DNA from: Alteromonas_E sp965248545
GTDB taxonomy: Bacteria; Pseudomonadota; Gammaproteobacteria; Enterobacterales; Alteromonadaceae
Assembly (NCBI GenBank): GCA_965248545.1
Contig: OZ252110.1
Span: forward strand, 2,542,001 to 2,606,000
DNA: 64,000 nucleotides
Direction of reading: 5' to 3'
Below, piece by piece: positions 43,961 through 52,592 of this stretch; the stretch's first letter is position 1; every line of letters begins with the position of its first letter. The notes beneath the pieces are model-generated. The model ran no database searches. It was not told the origin of the DNA and was given only the letters and a program-made list of their open reading frames with translations. Both the position numbers and the translations under genes were made by a program.

Positions 43961-46393
43961 ATGTTTAAGAACTATTTACTCATTGCCCTGCGAGCGATGA
44001 CCAAAAACAAGCTTTATGCTGTGATCAACGTAATGGGCTTATCCATCGGTTTGAGTGTGTATCTATTTGCCTCAATTTTGGCTGATTATGAGCGTAATCA
44101 CGATACCCATTTTGCCAATCACGACCGTACCTACACGATTGGTTCAGTGTTAAGTGAAAAAGCAACGATAGGTGTGCGCGAGTTCGATAATACCTACACC
44201 AGTATAGGCCCATTACTTGAGGCCGAGCTGGACGAAATTGAATATGTCGCGAGAACCGTAGTCAATCCGTACTTGGTGAGTATTGGTGACAGACACTTTC
44301 ATGAGGAAGTTAAGTTTGCTGATCAAACGCTGCTAAACGTGTTTGATTTTGAATACTTACATGGCGATACCAATGCGCTAAATGACCCTTTAGGATTAGT
44401 GATTGACCGTGATACCGCAATGAAGTGGTTTGGGCGTACAGATGTTGTGGGTGAAACCCTCATGTTCAATCATGAGCACAGCTTTTTCATCAACGCAGTA
44501 ATTGAAGATGTGCCCCGCAACACACATTTTCATGCATTGATCACGGGGTCGGGAATCAGCATCGTCGCCAATATCGTCGCGTTAAACCGCATGACCGGAT
44601 GGGCGTTAGAAGGTAACTGGACCAATATTAGTACCGGCCACCATACCTATGTAATGACGCATCAGCCCGTTGATCTTTCGGCATTTCAAAACCGAGTCAA
44701 CGCCGTCTTCGATCGCAATGTCGATCCTGAAATGCAAGACACCTTTATGGCCAGCTTGCGGGTTCGTCCACTAAAAGACACCAACAGTGCAATATGGGAC
44801 ATGATTGGCATGCCCGTGATTGAGAGTGTGAAGCTACTTGGCTTACTCGTTCTGATTATCGCGATTGTGAACTACACCAATTTGGCCACTGCACAGAGTA
44901 TGGGACGCGCAAAAGAAGTTGGGTTACGTAAAACCATGGGCGCTAGCCGGATTCAGCTAATGATGCAGTTTTTGGTCGAGAGTATTACCGTTGCGGCCTT
45001 CGCCATGCTGATCGCTGTGGCTTTGCTTGAGGCGGTTTTACCGGCATTTAACAATGTGACGGACAAAGTCGTCACTTTGCAATACATTGCGATTTTGCCA
45101 TGGTTGCTAGTGTCCACCTTGATTGTGGGTTTGGTGGCGGGTGCCTATCCGGCATTCTTGATTACCAAGACGTCTCCCATTGATGCTTTGAAAGATGCTC
45201 ACACCAAAGGTGTCAAAGGGAATGTGTTCCGGTCTATCATGATTGGTGTTCAGTTTATGCTGTCAATTTTCATGTTAGCGCTAGTAATGATTGTGTTTTT
45301 CCAAAACGAGAAAGTGAAAGAAGGCAGTAATATTTACCCCAAAGACCAAGTGTTGCTTCTCGACCGCGTGGCGAATGAGTCTATACGAGAGCGCGAGGCC
45401 GTGCTGAAAAATGAATTGCTCAGCATTAACGGAGTTGAGCAGGTAAGTTTTGCACGGCAAGTACCATTTGAGCAGAGCAATAACAGCAGAGAAGTGCGTC
45501 GGATCCGAGGCGACGAAGCGAACAAACAATCTGTATTATTAAATGCAGTTGATCACGATTTCTTGAAGACATTTGACATTCCTTTGATAGCTGGACGTGA
45601 TTTTGACAAGGGCATTGTGTCAGATACACATAACGATCCAGAGCGTCGCCAAGCCAATGTGATTGTCAATGAACTGTTGACTCAGCGGGTGGGTTTCGCG
45701 TCGCCTGCAGACGCGGTTGGTCTGAGTATTTGGGGCCCAAATTCAGATGAACGTGAAGCGTTTGAATACACTATTGTTGGTGTCATCGAAGATCAGAATA
45801 TGCAAGGGCTGCACAACAGTATTAAGCCGTGGATATTTATCAATGACGGTGATGTGCATCGATATGGCGCTATTCGGATTGCTAAAGGTGCACCATTTAG
45901 CATTGTTTCAGACATTGAGCAGGCATGGCAGCGCGTAATCCCAGACTATCCAATTGAACATCGCTTTTTAGATGAATTGTTCGACGATACATACAGTATT
46001 TACCGGGCGATGAATGGTGTTTTGGCTGGCTTTGCTGGGCTCGCATTGATGTTAGCACTGATCGGTCTATTTGGTTTGGCAGCTTTCATGGCAAGAGGAA
46101 AAACACGAGAAATCGGCATTCGCAAAGTGCTCGGTGCCTCGCTACCTCAGATTGTACGGTTGGTTAGCTGGCAATTTTCAAAACCGGTTATGTGGGCTAT
46201 TGGGATAGCGTTACCGCTGGCATTTCTGGCGTCCAACATGTACTTACAGTTTTTCGCCGAGCGTATCAGTTTTCAAATTCCCGTCATTTTGTCTGCTGGC
46301 GTAGTAGCGGTGACATTAGCTTGGTTGATCATTGCGTATCATGCCTTGAGAGTCGCAACTGCAAACCCAATCAATGCGTTACGCTATGAGTAG
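43961..46393 (+). CDS. ABC transporter permease with two FtsX domains
   Basis: An 810-residue inner-membrane permease. The N-terminal helix (MTKNKLYAVINVMGLSIGLSVY) is followed by a large periplasmic MacB-type domain (about 45-275), then three helices with the segment RAKEVGLRKTMGASRIQLM. A second helix and periplasmic domain (about 425-675) follow, then a last set with GKTREIGIRKVLGASLPQIV. The repeated KTMGAS/KVLGAS motifs define double-FtsX permeases, about twice MacB's half-unit. It thus may work as a single chain. It starts after AAGGAGGG and ends the efflux operon; a terminator follows. Confidence 0.92.
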   Translation: MFKNYLLIALRAMTKNKLYAVINVMGLSIGLSVYLFASILADYERNHDTHFANHDRTYTIGSVLSEKATIGVREFDNTYTSIGPLLEAELDEIEYVARTVVNPYLVSIGDRHFHEEVKFADQTLLNVFDFEYLHGDTNALNDPLGLVIDRDTAMKWFGRTDVVGETLMFNHEHSFFINAVIEDVPRNTHFHALITGSGISIVANIVALNRMTGWALEGNWTNISTGHHTYVMTHQPVDLSAFQNRVNAVFDRNVDPEMQDTFMASLRVRPLKDTNSAIWDMIGMPVIESVKLLGLLVLIIAIVNYTNLATAQSMGRAKEVGLRKTMGASRIQLMMQFLVESITVAAFAMLIAVALLEAVLPAFNNVTDKVVTLQYIAILPWLLVSTLIVGLVAGAYPAFLITKTSPIDALKDAHTKGVKGNVFRSIMIGVQFMLSIFMLALVMIVFFQNEKVKEGSNIYPKDQVLLLDRVANESIREREAVLKNELLSINGVEQVSFARQVPFEQSNNSREVRRIRGDEANKQSVLLNAVDHDFLKTFDIPLIAGRDFDKGIVSDTHNDPERRQANVIVNELLTQRVGFASPADAVGLSIWGPNSDEREAFEYTIVGVIEDQNMQGLHNSIKPWIFINDGDVHRYGAIRIAKGAPFSIVSDIEQAWQRVIPDYPIEHRFLDELFDDTYSIYRAMNGVLAGFAGLALMLALIGLFGLAAFMARGKTREIGIRKVLGASLPQIVRLVSWQFSKPVMWAIGIALPLAFLASNMYLQFFAERISFQIPVILSAGVVAVTLAWLIIAYHALRVATANPINALRYE

Positions 46394-46429
46394 GTAATAC
46401 ATCAAGCCGGAGAATCGGCGCACTATGGA

Positions 46430-46468
46430 AGCCACAATCACAACTATAATGCGATTGTGGCTTTTTGG
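46430..46468 (+). terminator. Rho-independent terminator after the efflux operon
   Basis: AGCCACAATC (46430-46439) pairs perfectly with GATTGTGGCT (46453-46462) around a 13-base loop, followed by TTTTGG and another T-run. Confidence 0.88.
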
Positions 46469-46567
46469 TTTTTTTCGTTCCAGTGCGTAATAATTTGATT
46501 TGGCGCAAAGCGTTTTCCAGGCTAATTGCTACTGTTAGCCTGTTGAACTTATCGAGTGCGAGTCGCT

Positions 46568-46777
46568 ATGTTTGAAGCGAAAATCTTTGATCAAGAACTG
46601 TTACCCTTAGAAGAGCAAGTGTTAGCGCTTGAGAATTGCGTTGCTGATTCACGTGTCGACCTATTAACCAGACGTTTACAGCTGCGCTTAAAAAGGGACT
46701 ATGCGCGCAGTGCGCTTTCAACGATGGAATACGTAAGCCTATCGCGTCGCGTGCTTAAGGTCACTCAAACTCATTAG
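46568..46777 (+). CDS. Small hypothetical protein
   Basis: A 69-residue, mostly helical charged protein (ALENCVADSRVDLLTRRLQL) with no signal or membrane segment. The ATG at 46568 is chosen over an in-frame GTG at 46556; no strong ribosome site is seen for either. It follows a terminator, so it would need its own promoter. Coding status is likely but not certain. Confidence 0.45.
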   Translation: MFEAKIFDQELLPLEEQVLALENCVADSRVDLLTRRLQLRLKRDYARSALSTMEYVSLSRRVLKVTQTH

Positions 46778-46796
46778 TCGTCAACTGGGTACATCA

Positions 46797-47117
46797 CTAA
46801 AATCGCTTACCCGGGTGCAGCATGTTATTTATCTTCATTTGCCGAATTTCTTCTTTTAGTTCCTCGCATGCGTGTTGACTGTTCTTTTCAACAAAGCGCA
46901 CTCGTGCAACGATTAAAATGTATAGGAGCAGGGTCATCGCAAGCGACAATATGAAGCCTAGCGATTGACTATTATTGTTCGAGAATACCGAGTCGAAGAA
47001 GATGCCACTGTTGTGGCTGAGATAAATGAGAACAAACAATGCATAGGCTAAAAAGCCGGCGTACACCACACTGTCGTGACTCAGTAGTTTATTTCTCCAT
47101 TCTTTCATTGCAATCAT
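46797..47117 (-). CDS. Small two-helix membrane protein
   Basis: A 106-residue protein with two hydrophobic helices near residues 18-34 (VVYAGFLAYALFVLIYL) and 52-70 (LGFILSLAMTLLLYILIVA). A charged cytosolic tail contains ACEELKEEIRQMKINNML. No family is recognised. It is convergent with the small gene at 46568, 19 bases away, and divergent from the gene at 47254. Confidence 0.6.
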   Translation of the reverse strand: MIAMKEWRNKLLSHDSVVYAGFLAYALFVLIYLSHNSGIFFDSVFSNNNSQSLGFILSLAMTLLLYILIVARVRFVEKNSQHACEELKEEIRQMKINNMLHPGKRF

Positions 47118-47253
47118 CCTTGAGCTTTTTTCACGTTAACCGCGTACCCTAATTATTAGCAAATAGTCGACAATAATTCTAATCTAAAAGGTAGACGCGG
47201 TCAGTGTTGCAGGTTTGCTCGCCCGCATAGTTCAGTCGCAGTTAGGTGCATTG

Positions 47254-47643
47254 ATGTTTGAAGCCCACGGAACATTTGAATTACAGGTGCAAGGAGGAAT
47301 ACTGCTCGCCAAGTTTAAAGGCGCATGGAACTTGGAATCGGCGCTGAATTATAAGCGGGAAATCGAACAGGTTGTGCGTCCTTTAATGGGTCAGCCATGG
47401 GCGATGGTATCTAATATGAATGATTGGGAATTGTTTACGCCAGAATGTGCTCCAGTGATCATCAAACTTTCCCAAGCAGCATACCGGGGCGGCTTAGTAC
47501 GCGAAGCCATGGTCAATCAGACCGACAGTATTAAAATGCAGATTTTCCACCAAGTGATTGAGGGGTACCCCGAATTTGAAAGGGCATTTTTTGCCACTCA
47601 GGATGAGGCAATCGGATGGTTGCATGCCCAAGGATTTGGCTAG
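47254..47643 (+). CDS. STAS-like hypothetical protein
   Basis: A 129-residue soluble protein. The opening strand GTFELQVQGGILLAKFKGAWN and the following helix (ESALNYKREIEQVV) resemble SpoIIAA/STAS-type small domains, and WAMVSNMNDWELFTPE fits their second strand. There is no conserved phosphoserine site. The ATG at 47254, with AGG about 8 bases upstream, is preferred over a TTG at 47215. Function is unknown; the gene lies just upstream of a strong Fur box but ends before it. Confidence 0.6.
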   Translation: MFEAHGTFELQVQGGILLAKFKGAWNLESALNYKREIEQVVRPLMGQPWAMVSNMNDWELFTPECAPVIIKLSQAAYRGGLVREAMVNQTDSIKMQIFHQVIEGYPEFERAFFATQDEAIGWLHAQGFG

Positions 47644-47679
47644 ACGTTTACGGAAAGCGAAATAATCATCAAATGCAAT

Positions 47680-47694
47680 TGATAATCATTATCA
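47680..47694 (+). promoter_or_regulatory. Perfect Fur box
   Basis: TGATAATCATTATCA matches the 7-1-7 Fur consensus at every position. It lies 40 bases before the small gene at 47734 and is expected to repress that gene and the next one when iron is plentiful. Confidence 0.88.
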
Positions 47695-47733
47695 CCTGTG
47701 GCAGGGTAATATTCTCAGCCAAGGAGAATGATT

Positions 47734-47892
47734 ATGCAGCAGACTTACACTGTTACTTTGTCCCAAGAAACCATGTTGCGGCTACTGATGAGGGGGGAGT
47801 TAGCTATTTCCGATTTGACGCCCATAGAGAAAAAAACCAAACAACGGTTACATCAGTTGTTGCTGGATTGCTTGTGTAACAGCGCGGAGTGA
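47734..47892 (+). CDS. Fur-controlled small protein of 52 residues
   Basis: A short gene with a strong start: AAGGAG at 47721-47726 is 7 bases before the ATG. The product begins MQQTYTVTLSQETMLRLLM and ends LLLDCLCNSAE. It is helical, with a CLC motif near the end, and has no signal peptide. It follows a perfect Fur box and lies 9 bases before the next gene, so both are probably expressed together in iron starvation. No family was recognised with confidence. It is easily missed because of its length. Confidence 0.72.
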   Translation: MQQTYTVTLSQETMLRLLMRGELAISDLTPIEKKTKQRLHQLLLDCLCNSAE

Positions 47893-47901
47893 CCAACATC
47901 T

Positions 47902-48351
47902 ATGATTAACTTTTTTTGTCCAGCGCACCGAGACTGGGTTTACCTAAATAGTGATAAAGCGCTGGAAAATAGCTTCGCGTCTGAACAATCAGGCAATACC
48001 TTAATGCAAGATGGGCTTTTTGCAGATGCCCTTGCTCACTTAGGATGCGCGTATGAGGCCGTAGAAATTTTTCTGCAGATGCATGGCACTCAAAATTGGC
48101 AACACGTTACACGTTTGACAACCCTCAGTTTAGCGACCGCACAATGTTGCTATGAGCTCCGCCAATACAATAATGAGCGCGCAATTCTTCAGCGCTGTAT
48201 CGCGTTTTTGAGCGATCGCGTTGCGCTCCTCAAAAGAGGGTCCAAAGAGAGGGAATTCATGCAGTTTTGCTTAGAATCTCTACACGAATGTTTGCCTTAC
48301 ACGTCTATGAGTCGGGTTCAAAATACGCGACGTGAATACCGTTTCCATTGA
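47902..48351 (+). CDS. Fur-controlled hypothetical protein
   Basis: A 149-residue soluble protein with six cysteines and a C-P-x-H start (MINFFCPAHRDWVYLNSD). The middle looks like paired helices of a TPR-like kind (DGLFADALAHLGCAYEAVEI). No named family was recognised. It lies 9 bases after the 52-residue gene and shares its Fur box, and a two-way terminator follows. An iron-starvation role is inferred only from this context. Confidence 0.7.
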   Translation: MINFFCPAHRDWVYLNSDKALENSFASEQSGNTLMQDGLFADALAHLGCAYEAVEIFLQMHGTQNWQHVTRLTTLSLATAQCCYELRQYNNERAILQRCIAFLSDRVALLKRGSKEREFMQFCLESLHECLPYTSMSRVQNTRREYRFH

Positions 48352-48367
48352 ACAAAAGAGACTATGT

Positions 48368-48396
48368 AAAAAGGGGAGCTTGCAGCTCCCCTTTTT
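48368..48396. terminator. Bidirectional terminator
   Basis: AAAAA-GGGGAGCT-TGC-AGCTCCCC-TTTTT is a perfect hairpin with A and T runs on both sides. It serves the Fur-controlled pair on the plus strand and the haem receptor gene on the minus strand. Confidence 0.95.
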
Positions 48397-48420
48397 AATT
48401 TGGTGCCCGTAATGTATTGC

Positions 48421-50658
48421 TTAGAAGTTATAAACGACATTGATTGAGTAGTTTCGACCTGGTGCTGTGAACCGGTCAAGGTTTTCGTCTACCGTTCTTC
48501 CCCTGACTTCAGACGCGTACCAGTATTGTTTATCTGTAATATTAAACACCCCAGCATTGATGCGGAAATTATCATTCACTTGATAGTGTGCCAACAGGTC
48601 AAATAGCGTAGAGCTTGGCGCGATAAAGGGTTCAGGTTGTCCGTCGGCCGCGGCTATCACATTTGCATCTTGTGTGTAGGTTCCGACCAGCTCAACACGC
48701 CATGGCTGATCAATCTGACCGTATTGAATACCAACCACAGTTTGAGCCGGCAGCACAGATTCCAGTTCCTCACCTGTGGATTTGTCCTCACTGTCTTGCC
48801 AACTACTGGCTAGGCGAAGTTGCCAGTCTTGCAGTTGATAGCTGACACTTAGGTCGACCCCTTTTATTTCCACGTCATCGATGTTTCGCGCTTGGAATTC
48901 GAGCAAATTAGTGGCGGGGTTAAAGCCCAATACGGCCAATGATTCGATGAAATCCTCATATTCATTCTGATAAGCACTGATCGACAAGGTCAAGTTGTCG
49001 AAAGACTGTCGCCAGCCAAGTTCGATACTCTGCACGCGCTCTGAGCGTAAGTTAGGGTTGGCTAGCGAGGTGTATCCGCCTCTAAAGTTGGTAAAACCGA
49101 CGTTAACGTCATCCATTGGAGGAATTCGAAAACCCTCAGACCATTGGGCCCAAATGTTTGCGTCTGGGGTTAGGCTATATACTGCGCCAAATTTCGTTGA
49201 CATCTCGCTGTCATCATAGTCTGACACAACCACTCCAGGGTTTGCGTTGACGAACAACGCGTCTGGTTTAGCTTCTAGTTCAAACTTGTCATAGCGAATC
49301 CCTGGACTTAACAACAGTTTGCCATCGAGAAGTTGTATTTCATCTTGCACATATAACGCATATTCTGTGAGGGTCGATATCGGAAAATCTCGCGCTGGAA
49401 AAACACTGAACTCAGGAATCACAGCACCGCTTGTCGCCTCAATGGTCAAACCTTCACGCAATGCTTCTGAATCTGTTTCTTGCCATTCAACACCAGCGAT
49501 TAAGTAGTGGTCGATAGCGCCTTTAAACTGAAAATCGATTTGCGATAAAACCCCAACAGTATCCTGCTTGAAGTGACTATCACGCGTCCTAAAAGTTGAA
49601 ACCGGTGGTTCAGACAATTGCGTGCGACCGAGTTCAGTGTGTTGCAGGGTTTCTGAAGATTGACTATACGCGTCAAAGGTATAACGATTGAAAACACCCT
49701 GTTTGGGTGTGTATTCATAATGCACTGATAAGCGTTCGCGTTGTCTTTCGTCATCACCGGTACTGAGCGTTGTGTTGGACACGACACCACGCGAAACGGC
49801 GGTACCCAAGTCAGAGGTAATATTGGTTTCAAGGCCTGAGTCAAACATTTCACCCACGAACGTGAGACGATGCTCATCAGTGGGTGTCCAAATAAGCTTA
49901 ACTAATCCCGTTTCAGTTGAGCCGGATTGCGGGTTGGAATTTTGTTGCACATCGCCCGAAGTACTATCGAAGTAGGTCTCTGTTTCTGACTGGTCACGAT
50001 AGCCTGCATTCAGCAGCCATTGCCAATCACCTGATACCCCGGCCAATTGTGCCGTAACAAAGGACTCGTCTGATTGGGAAATAAAGCCCGCTTTTACTCT
50101 GCCTGCAAACGAATCGCCTTCGTCAACCAAGTCTCTTGGGTCTTTACTGGTAAATGCGACAACACCACCAATCGCATCACTACCGTACAAGGTAGATGCG
50201 GGACCTCGGATAACATCCACCTGCTTGATTAAATCAATGTCAATAAAGTCGCGGCGAGCAGATAGATTTGGACCGAAACTGAAACCGTCTGCCACGGGAA
50301 CGCCATCAAGTAATATCAACACGCGGTCACCATTTATGCCGCGAATGTTGATGTCGGATAAACCATAACGACCACTACCTTCAACCGTTACTCCCGGCTC
50401 ATAGCGAAGTAGGTCGCGAATATCACTGGCAGCAATGGCATCTACACGTTCTGCATCGATACTGGTGATATTGGCTGCGATTTCATTAATTTCACGTGCC
50501 GAGCGTGTAGCGCTGATGACGATAGTTTCTACTTCGGCTGCATCGAACGCCTCGTCGGCCAGTGCCGCGGTCGGTGATGCGACACAAGTAACTAACAGCG
50601 CACCCGGTAAGCTCTGGCGAATCGATTGAGACAGTCGGCGTAACTTCATTATTTGCAT
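48421..50658 (-). CDS. TonB-dependent haem/haemoglobin receptor
   Basis: Outer-membrane receptor of 745 residues. The signal peptide ends near residue 34 (PTAALADE). The TonB-box-like ETIVISA is near 43-49. The plug (about 55-170) has GLSDINIRGINGDRVLILLD and QVDVIRGPASTLYGSDAIGG. The barrel contains the NPNL-type segment SLANPNLRSERVQSIELGW, a hallmark of haem receptors such as HutA/HmuR, and ends RNYSINVVYNF. It is divergent from hmuTUV-hutZ and shares a single Fur box with it. Haem or haemoglobin as ligand is well supported by context and motif, though the exact source protein is not known. Confidence 0.92.
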   Translation of the reverse strand: MQIMKLRRLSQSIRQSLPGALLVTCVASPTAALADEAFDAAEVETIVISATRSAREINEIAANITSIDAERVDAIAASDIRDLLRYEPGVTVEGSGRYGLSDINIRGINGDRVLILLDGVPVADGFSFGPNLSARRDFIDIDLIKQVDVIRGPASTLYGSDAIGGVVAFTSKDPRDLVDEGDSFAGRVKAGFISQSDESFVTAQLAGVSGDWQWLLNAGYRDQSETETYFDSTSGDVQQNSNPQSGSTETGLVKLIWTPTDEHRLTFVGEMFDSGLETNITSDLGTAVSRGVVSNTTLSTGDDERQRERLSVHYEYTPKQGVFNRYTFDAYSQSSETLQHTELGRTQLSEPPVSTFRTRDSHFKQDTVGVLSQIDFQFKGAIDHYLIAGVEWQETDSEALREGLTIEATSGAVIPEFSVFPARDFPISTLTEYALYVQDEIQLLDGKLLLSPGIRYDKFELEAKPDALFVNANPGVVVSDYDDSEMSTKFGAVYSLTPDANIWAQWSEGFRIPPMDDVNVGFTNFRGGYTSLANPNLRSERVQSIELGWRQSFDNLTLSISAYQNEYEDFIESLAVLGFNPATNLLEFQARNIDDVEIKGVDLSVSYQLQDWQLRLASSWQDSEDKSTGEELESVLPAQTVVGIQYGQIDQPWRVELVGTYTQDANVIAAADGQPEPFIAPSSTLFDLLAHYQVNDNFRINAGVFNITDKQYWYASEVRGRTVDENLDRFTAPGRNYSINVVYNF

Positions 50659-50698
50659 CCTTTTTAAATTAGGTTATCATTTCGGTTAGCAATGCTAA

Positions 50699-50713
50699 TG
50701 ATAATAGTTATCA
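50699..50713. promoter_or_regulatory. Shared Fur box between haem receptor and hmuTUV
   Basis: TGATAATAGTTATCA matches 13 of 14 consensus positions. It lies 41 bases from the receptor start and 31 bases from the hmuT start, in the middle of an 85-base divergent gap, so one Fur site can silence both directions. Confidence 0.88.
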
Positions 50714-50743
50714 TTTGCAATATAATTTAAATCGGAGTTTGAA

Positions 50744-51553
50744 ATGCGAGTTTGGATCTTGTTAGCGAGTGTGTTGTTTAGCGCTGCAGTTAATGCTGAG
50801 CGTTTGGTCTCGGCAGGTGGGAGTTTGACCGAGATCATTTATGCGTTAGGCGCGGAGCAGAATCTGGTAGGTGTCGACAGTAGCAGCCAATACCCAAGTG
50901 CCGCGCGAGCATTGCCAGATATCGGTTATTACCGTGCGCTGAACGTTGAAGGGGTGCTGTCAGTTGAGCCAGAAAAGCTATTGTTGCTCGAGGGTTCCGG
51001 ACCACAAACTGTGTTATCTCAGCTAGAGGCTTTAGGTGTTAAAGCGACGGTGATCAACAATCCCAAGTCAATTGATGGACTGTTTACCACAATTGCTCAA
51101 GTAGCAAAGGCTACCAATCGCTTGGAACAAGGCAAAACATTGATCGCCGGTATACAGGAGCAGTTGGCACAGGTATCAAGGTTGCCAGCATTACGAGATA
51201 AGACTGCTGTATTCCTTATGTCTGCCGGAGATAGAGGACTTGTAGCCGCTGGTCAAAACACCACACCGCAGCTGATCTTCGATCATCTTAACGTGGTGAA
51301 TCCGTTCGCCGAACTACAAGGTTTTAAAACCGTTTCACCCGAAGTTCTGGCGACCCATGGCCCAGATATTATTTTACTCGCGAGCCATACCAGTCGAGAC
51401 CTTACCGAAAGTAAACTTTGTGAGGCCCCACAACTTGCGTTATGGGCAAGTGAAAAGGGCTGTAAGTTGTACAAGGTTGACTCGCTACAGTTTATTGGTT
51501 TAACACCTCGTTTAGCAGATGCCATTGCGCAAACGCATGAGCTTTTGAAATAA
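50744..51553 (+). CDS. hmuT: Haem ABC transporter periplasmic binding protein
   Basis: Periplasmic haem carrier of 269 residues. The signal peptide MRVWILLASVLFSAAVNA is cut near residue 18. The two-lobed fold typical of this class is visible in LVSAGGSLTEIIYALG, and the haem-ligand tyrosine region is in DIGYYRALNVEGVLSVEPE near residues 66-84. The C-terminal lobe includes FIGLTPRLADAIA. CGGAG precedes the ATG. It is the first gene of a four-gene operon and the permease gene starts 1 base after its stop. HutB, HmuT and PhuT are the same family. Confidence 0.92.
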   Translation: MRVWILLASVLFSAAVNAERLVSAGGSLTEIIYALGAEQNLVGVDSSSQYPSAARALPDIGYYRALNVEGVLSVEPEKLLLLEGSGPQTVLSQLEALGVKATVINNPKSIDGLFTTIAQVAKATNRLEQGKTLIAGIQEQLAQVSRLPALRDKTAVFLMSAGDRGLVAAGQNTTPQLIFDHLNVVNPFAELQGFKTVSPEVLATHGPDIILLASHTSRDLTESKLCEAPQLALWASEKGCKLYKVDSLQFIGLTPRLADAIAQTHELLK

Positions 51554-51554
51554 C

Positions 51555-52592
51555 ATGAGCGCGCAAATAGAAGTGTCTCAATGGCGCCTGATCGAACAAC
51601 AGCGCCAGCAACGACGTTACATTTTGCTATTGGGTCTTTTGTGCATAGCTGTGTTGTTGGCCTTAACGCACGGCGCCATTCCTATCAATTTGTTGGACTC
51701 ATTGACCCAGCTAGAGTACCGCATATTGACGGAAATACGCGCTCCGCGAATATTGATGACCTTAGCGACAGGGGCTGGGCTGGCTATTTGTGGGTTGGTG
51801 TTGCAGGCAATGTGTCGTAATCCGCTGGCCGATCCCGGTTTGGTCGGTGTGGCATCCGGAGCGGCTCTATTCGCCTCTCTGGCAATACTCTTGTCGAGTT
51901 TGTTTGCACTGAGTGCGGTGGTGTCACTGTTTATTGTACCGGGGATGGCATTTATTGGGGCTGCACTCGCTCTTTTTCTGCTGTTAGTCATTGCGGGCTA
52001 TCGTCAATCCATCAACACGTTGGTGCTGATTTTGTCCGGCGTGGCGATCAATGCTGGTGCTGCGACATTATTGGGATTAATCACTTTTGTGGCCGACGAT
52101 AATACGCTGCGCCTGATCACTTTCTGGCAAATGGGCAGTTACAGTGGAATTGACTGGCCAAGAGCCGCACTGGCGACGTTAGTCGTCGGTGTTGCATTTT
52201 GGATATTTTGGCAGCGAGCTAATGCCATTATGTTACTCAACATTGGCGAACAGCACGCACGTTTTCAAGGTATTGAAGTCGACCAACTCAAGCGCATTTT
52301 GCTCGCTATGGTTGCAATTGTAACCGCAATTTGTGTCTGCTTTACCGGCATTGTCGGGTTTGTCGGCCTTGTGGTGCCGCATATTTGTCGGATGTTAGTA
52401 GGCACTCAGTTAAAGGTATTGCTACCAACCTGTGCTATCAGCGGTGCAATATTAGTAACGTTAGCTGATGTTGCTGCACGAACGGTAATCGTACCCGCTG
52501 AGTTACCCATTGGACTGTTGACGTCGGCACTTGGGGTTCCTTTCTTTTTGTGGTTGATCTTGCGTGAGAAGAGGAAGTTTAGCCATGATTGA
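51555..52592 (+). CDS. hmuU: Haem ABC transporter permease
   Basis: Inner-membrane FecCD-family permease of 345 residues with about ten helices. Family hallmarks are LTEIRAPRILMTLATGAGLA, ATPase-contact residues in the segment QAMCRNPLADPGLVGVASGA, the AINAGAATLLGL segment, and GIVGFVGLVVPHICRMLVG near residue 270. It passes haem from HmuT to the cytosol as a dimer with HmuV. It begins 1 base after hmuT and overlaps hmuV by 8 bases. Confidence 0.94.
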   Translation: MSAQIEVSQWRLIEQQRQQRRYILLLGLLCIAVLLALTHGAIPINLLDSLTQLEYRILTEIRAPRILMTLATGAGLAICGLVLQAMCRNPLADPGLVGVASGAALFASLAILLSSLFALSAVVSLFIVPGMAFIGAALALFLLLVIAGYRQSINTLVLILSGVAINAGAATLLGLITFVADDNTLRLITFWQMGSYSGIDWPRAALATLVVGVAFWIFWQRANAIMLLNIGEQHARFQGIEVDQLKRILLAMVAIVTAICVCFTGIVGFVGLVVPHICRMLVGTQLKVLLPTCAISGAILVTLADVAARTVIVPAELPIGLLTSALGVPFFLWLILREKRKFSHD

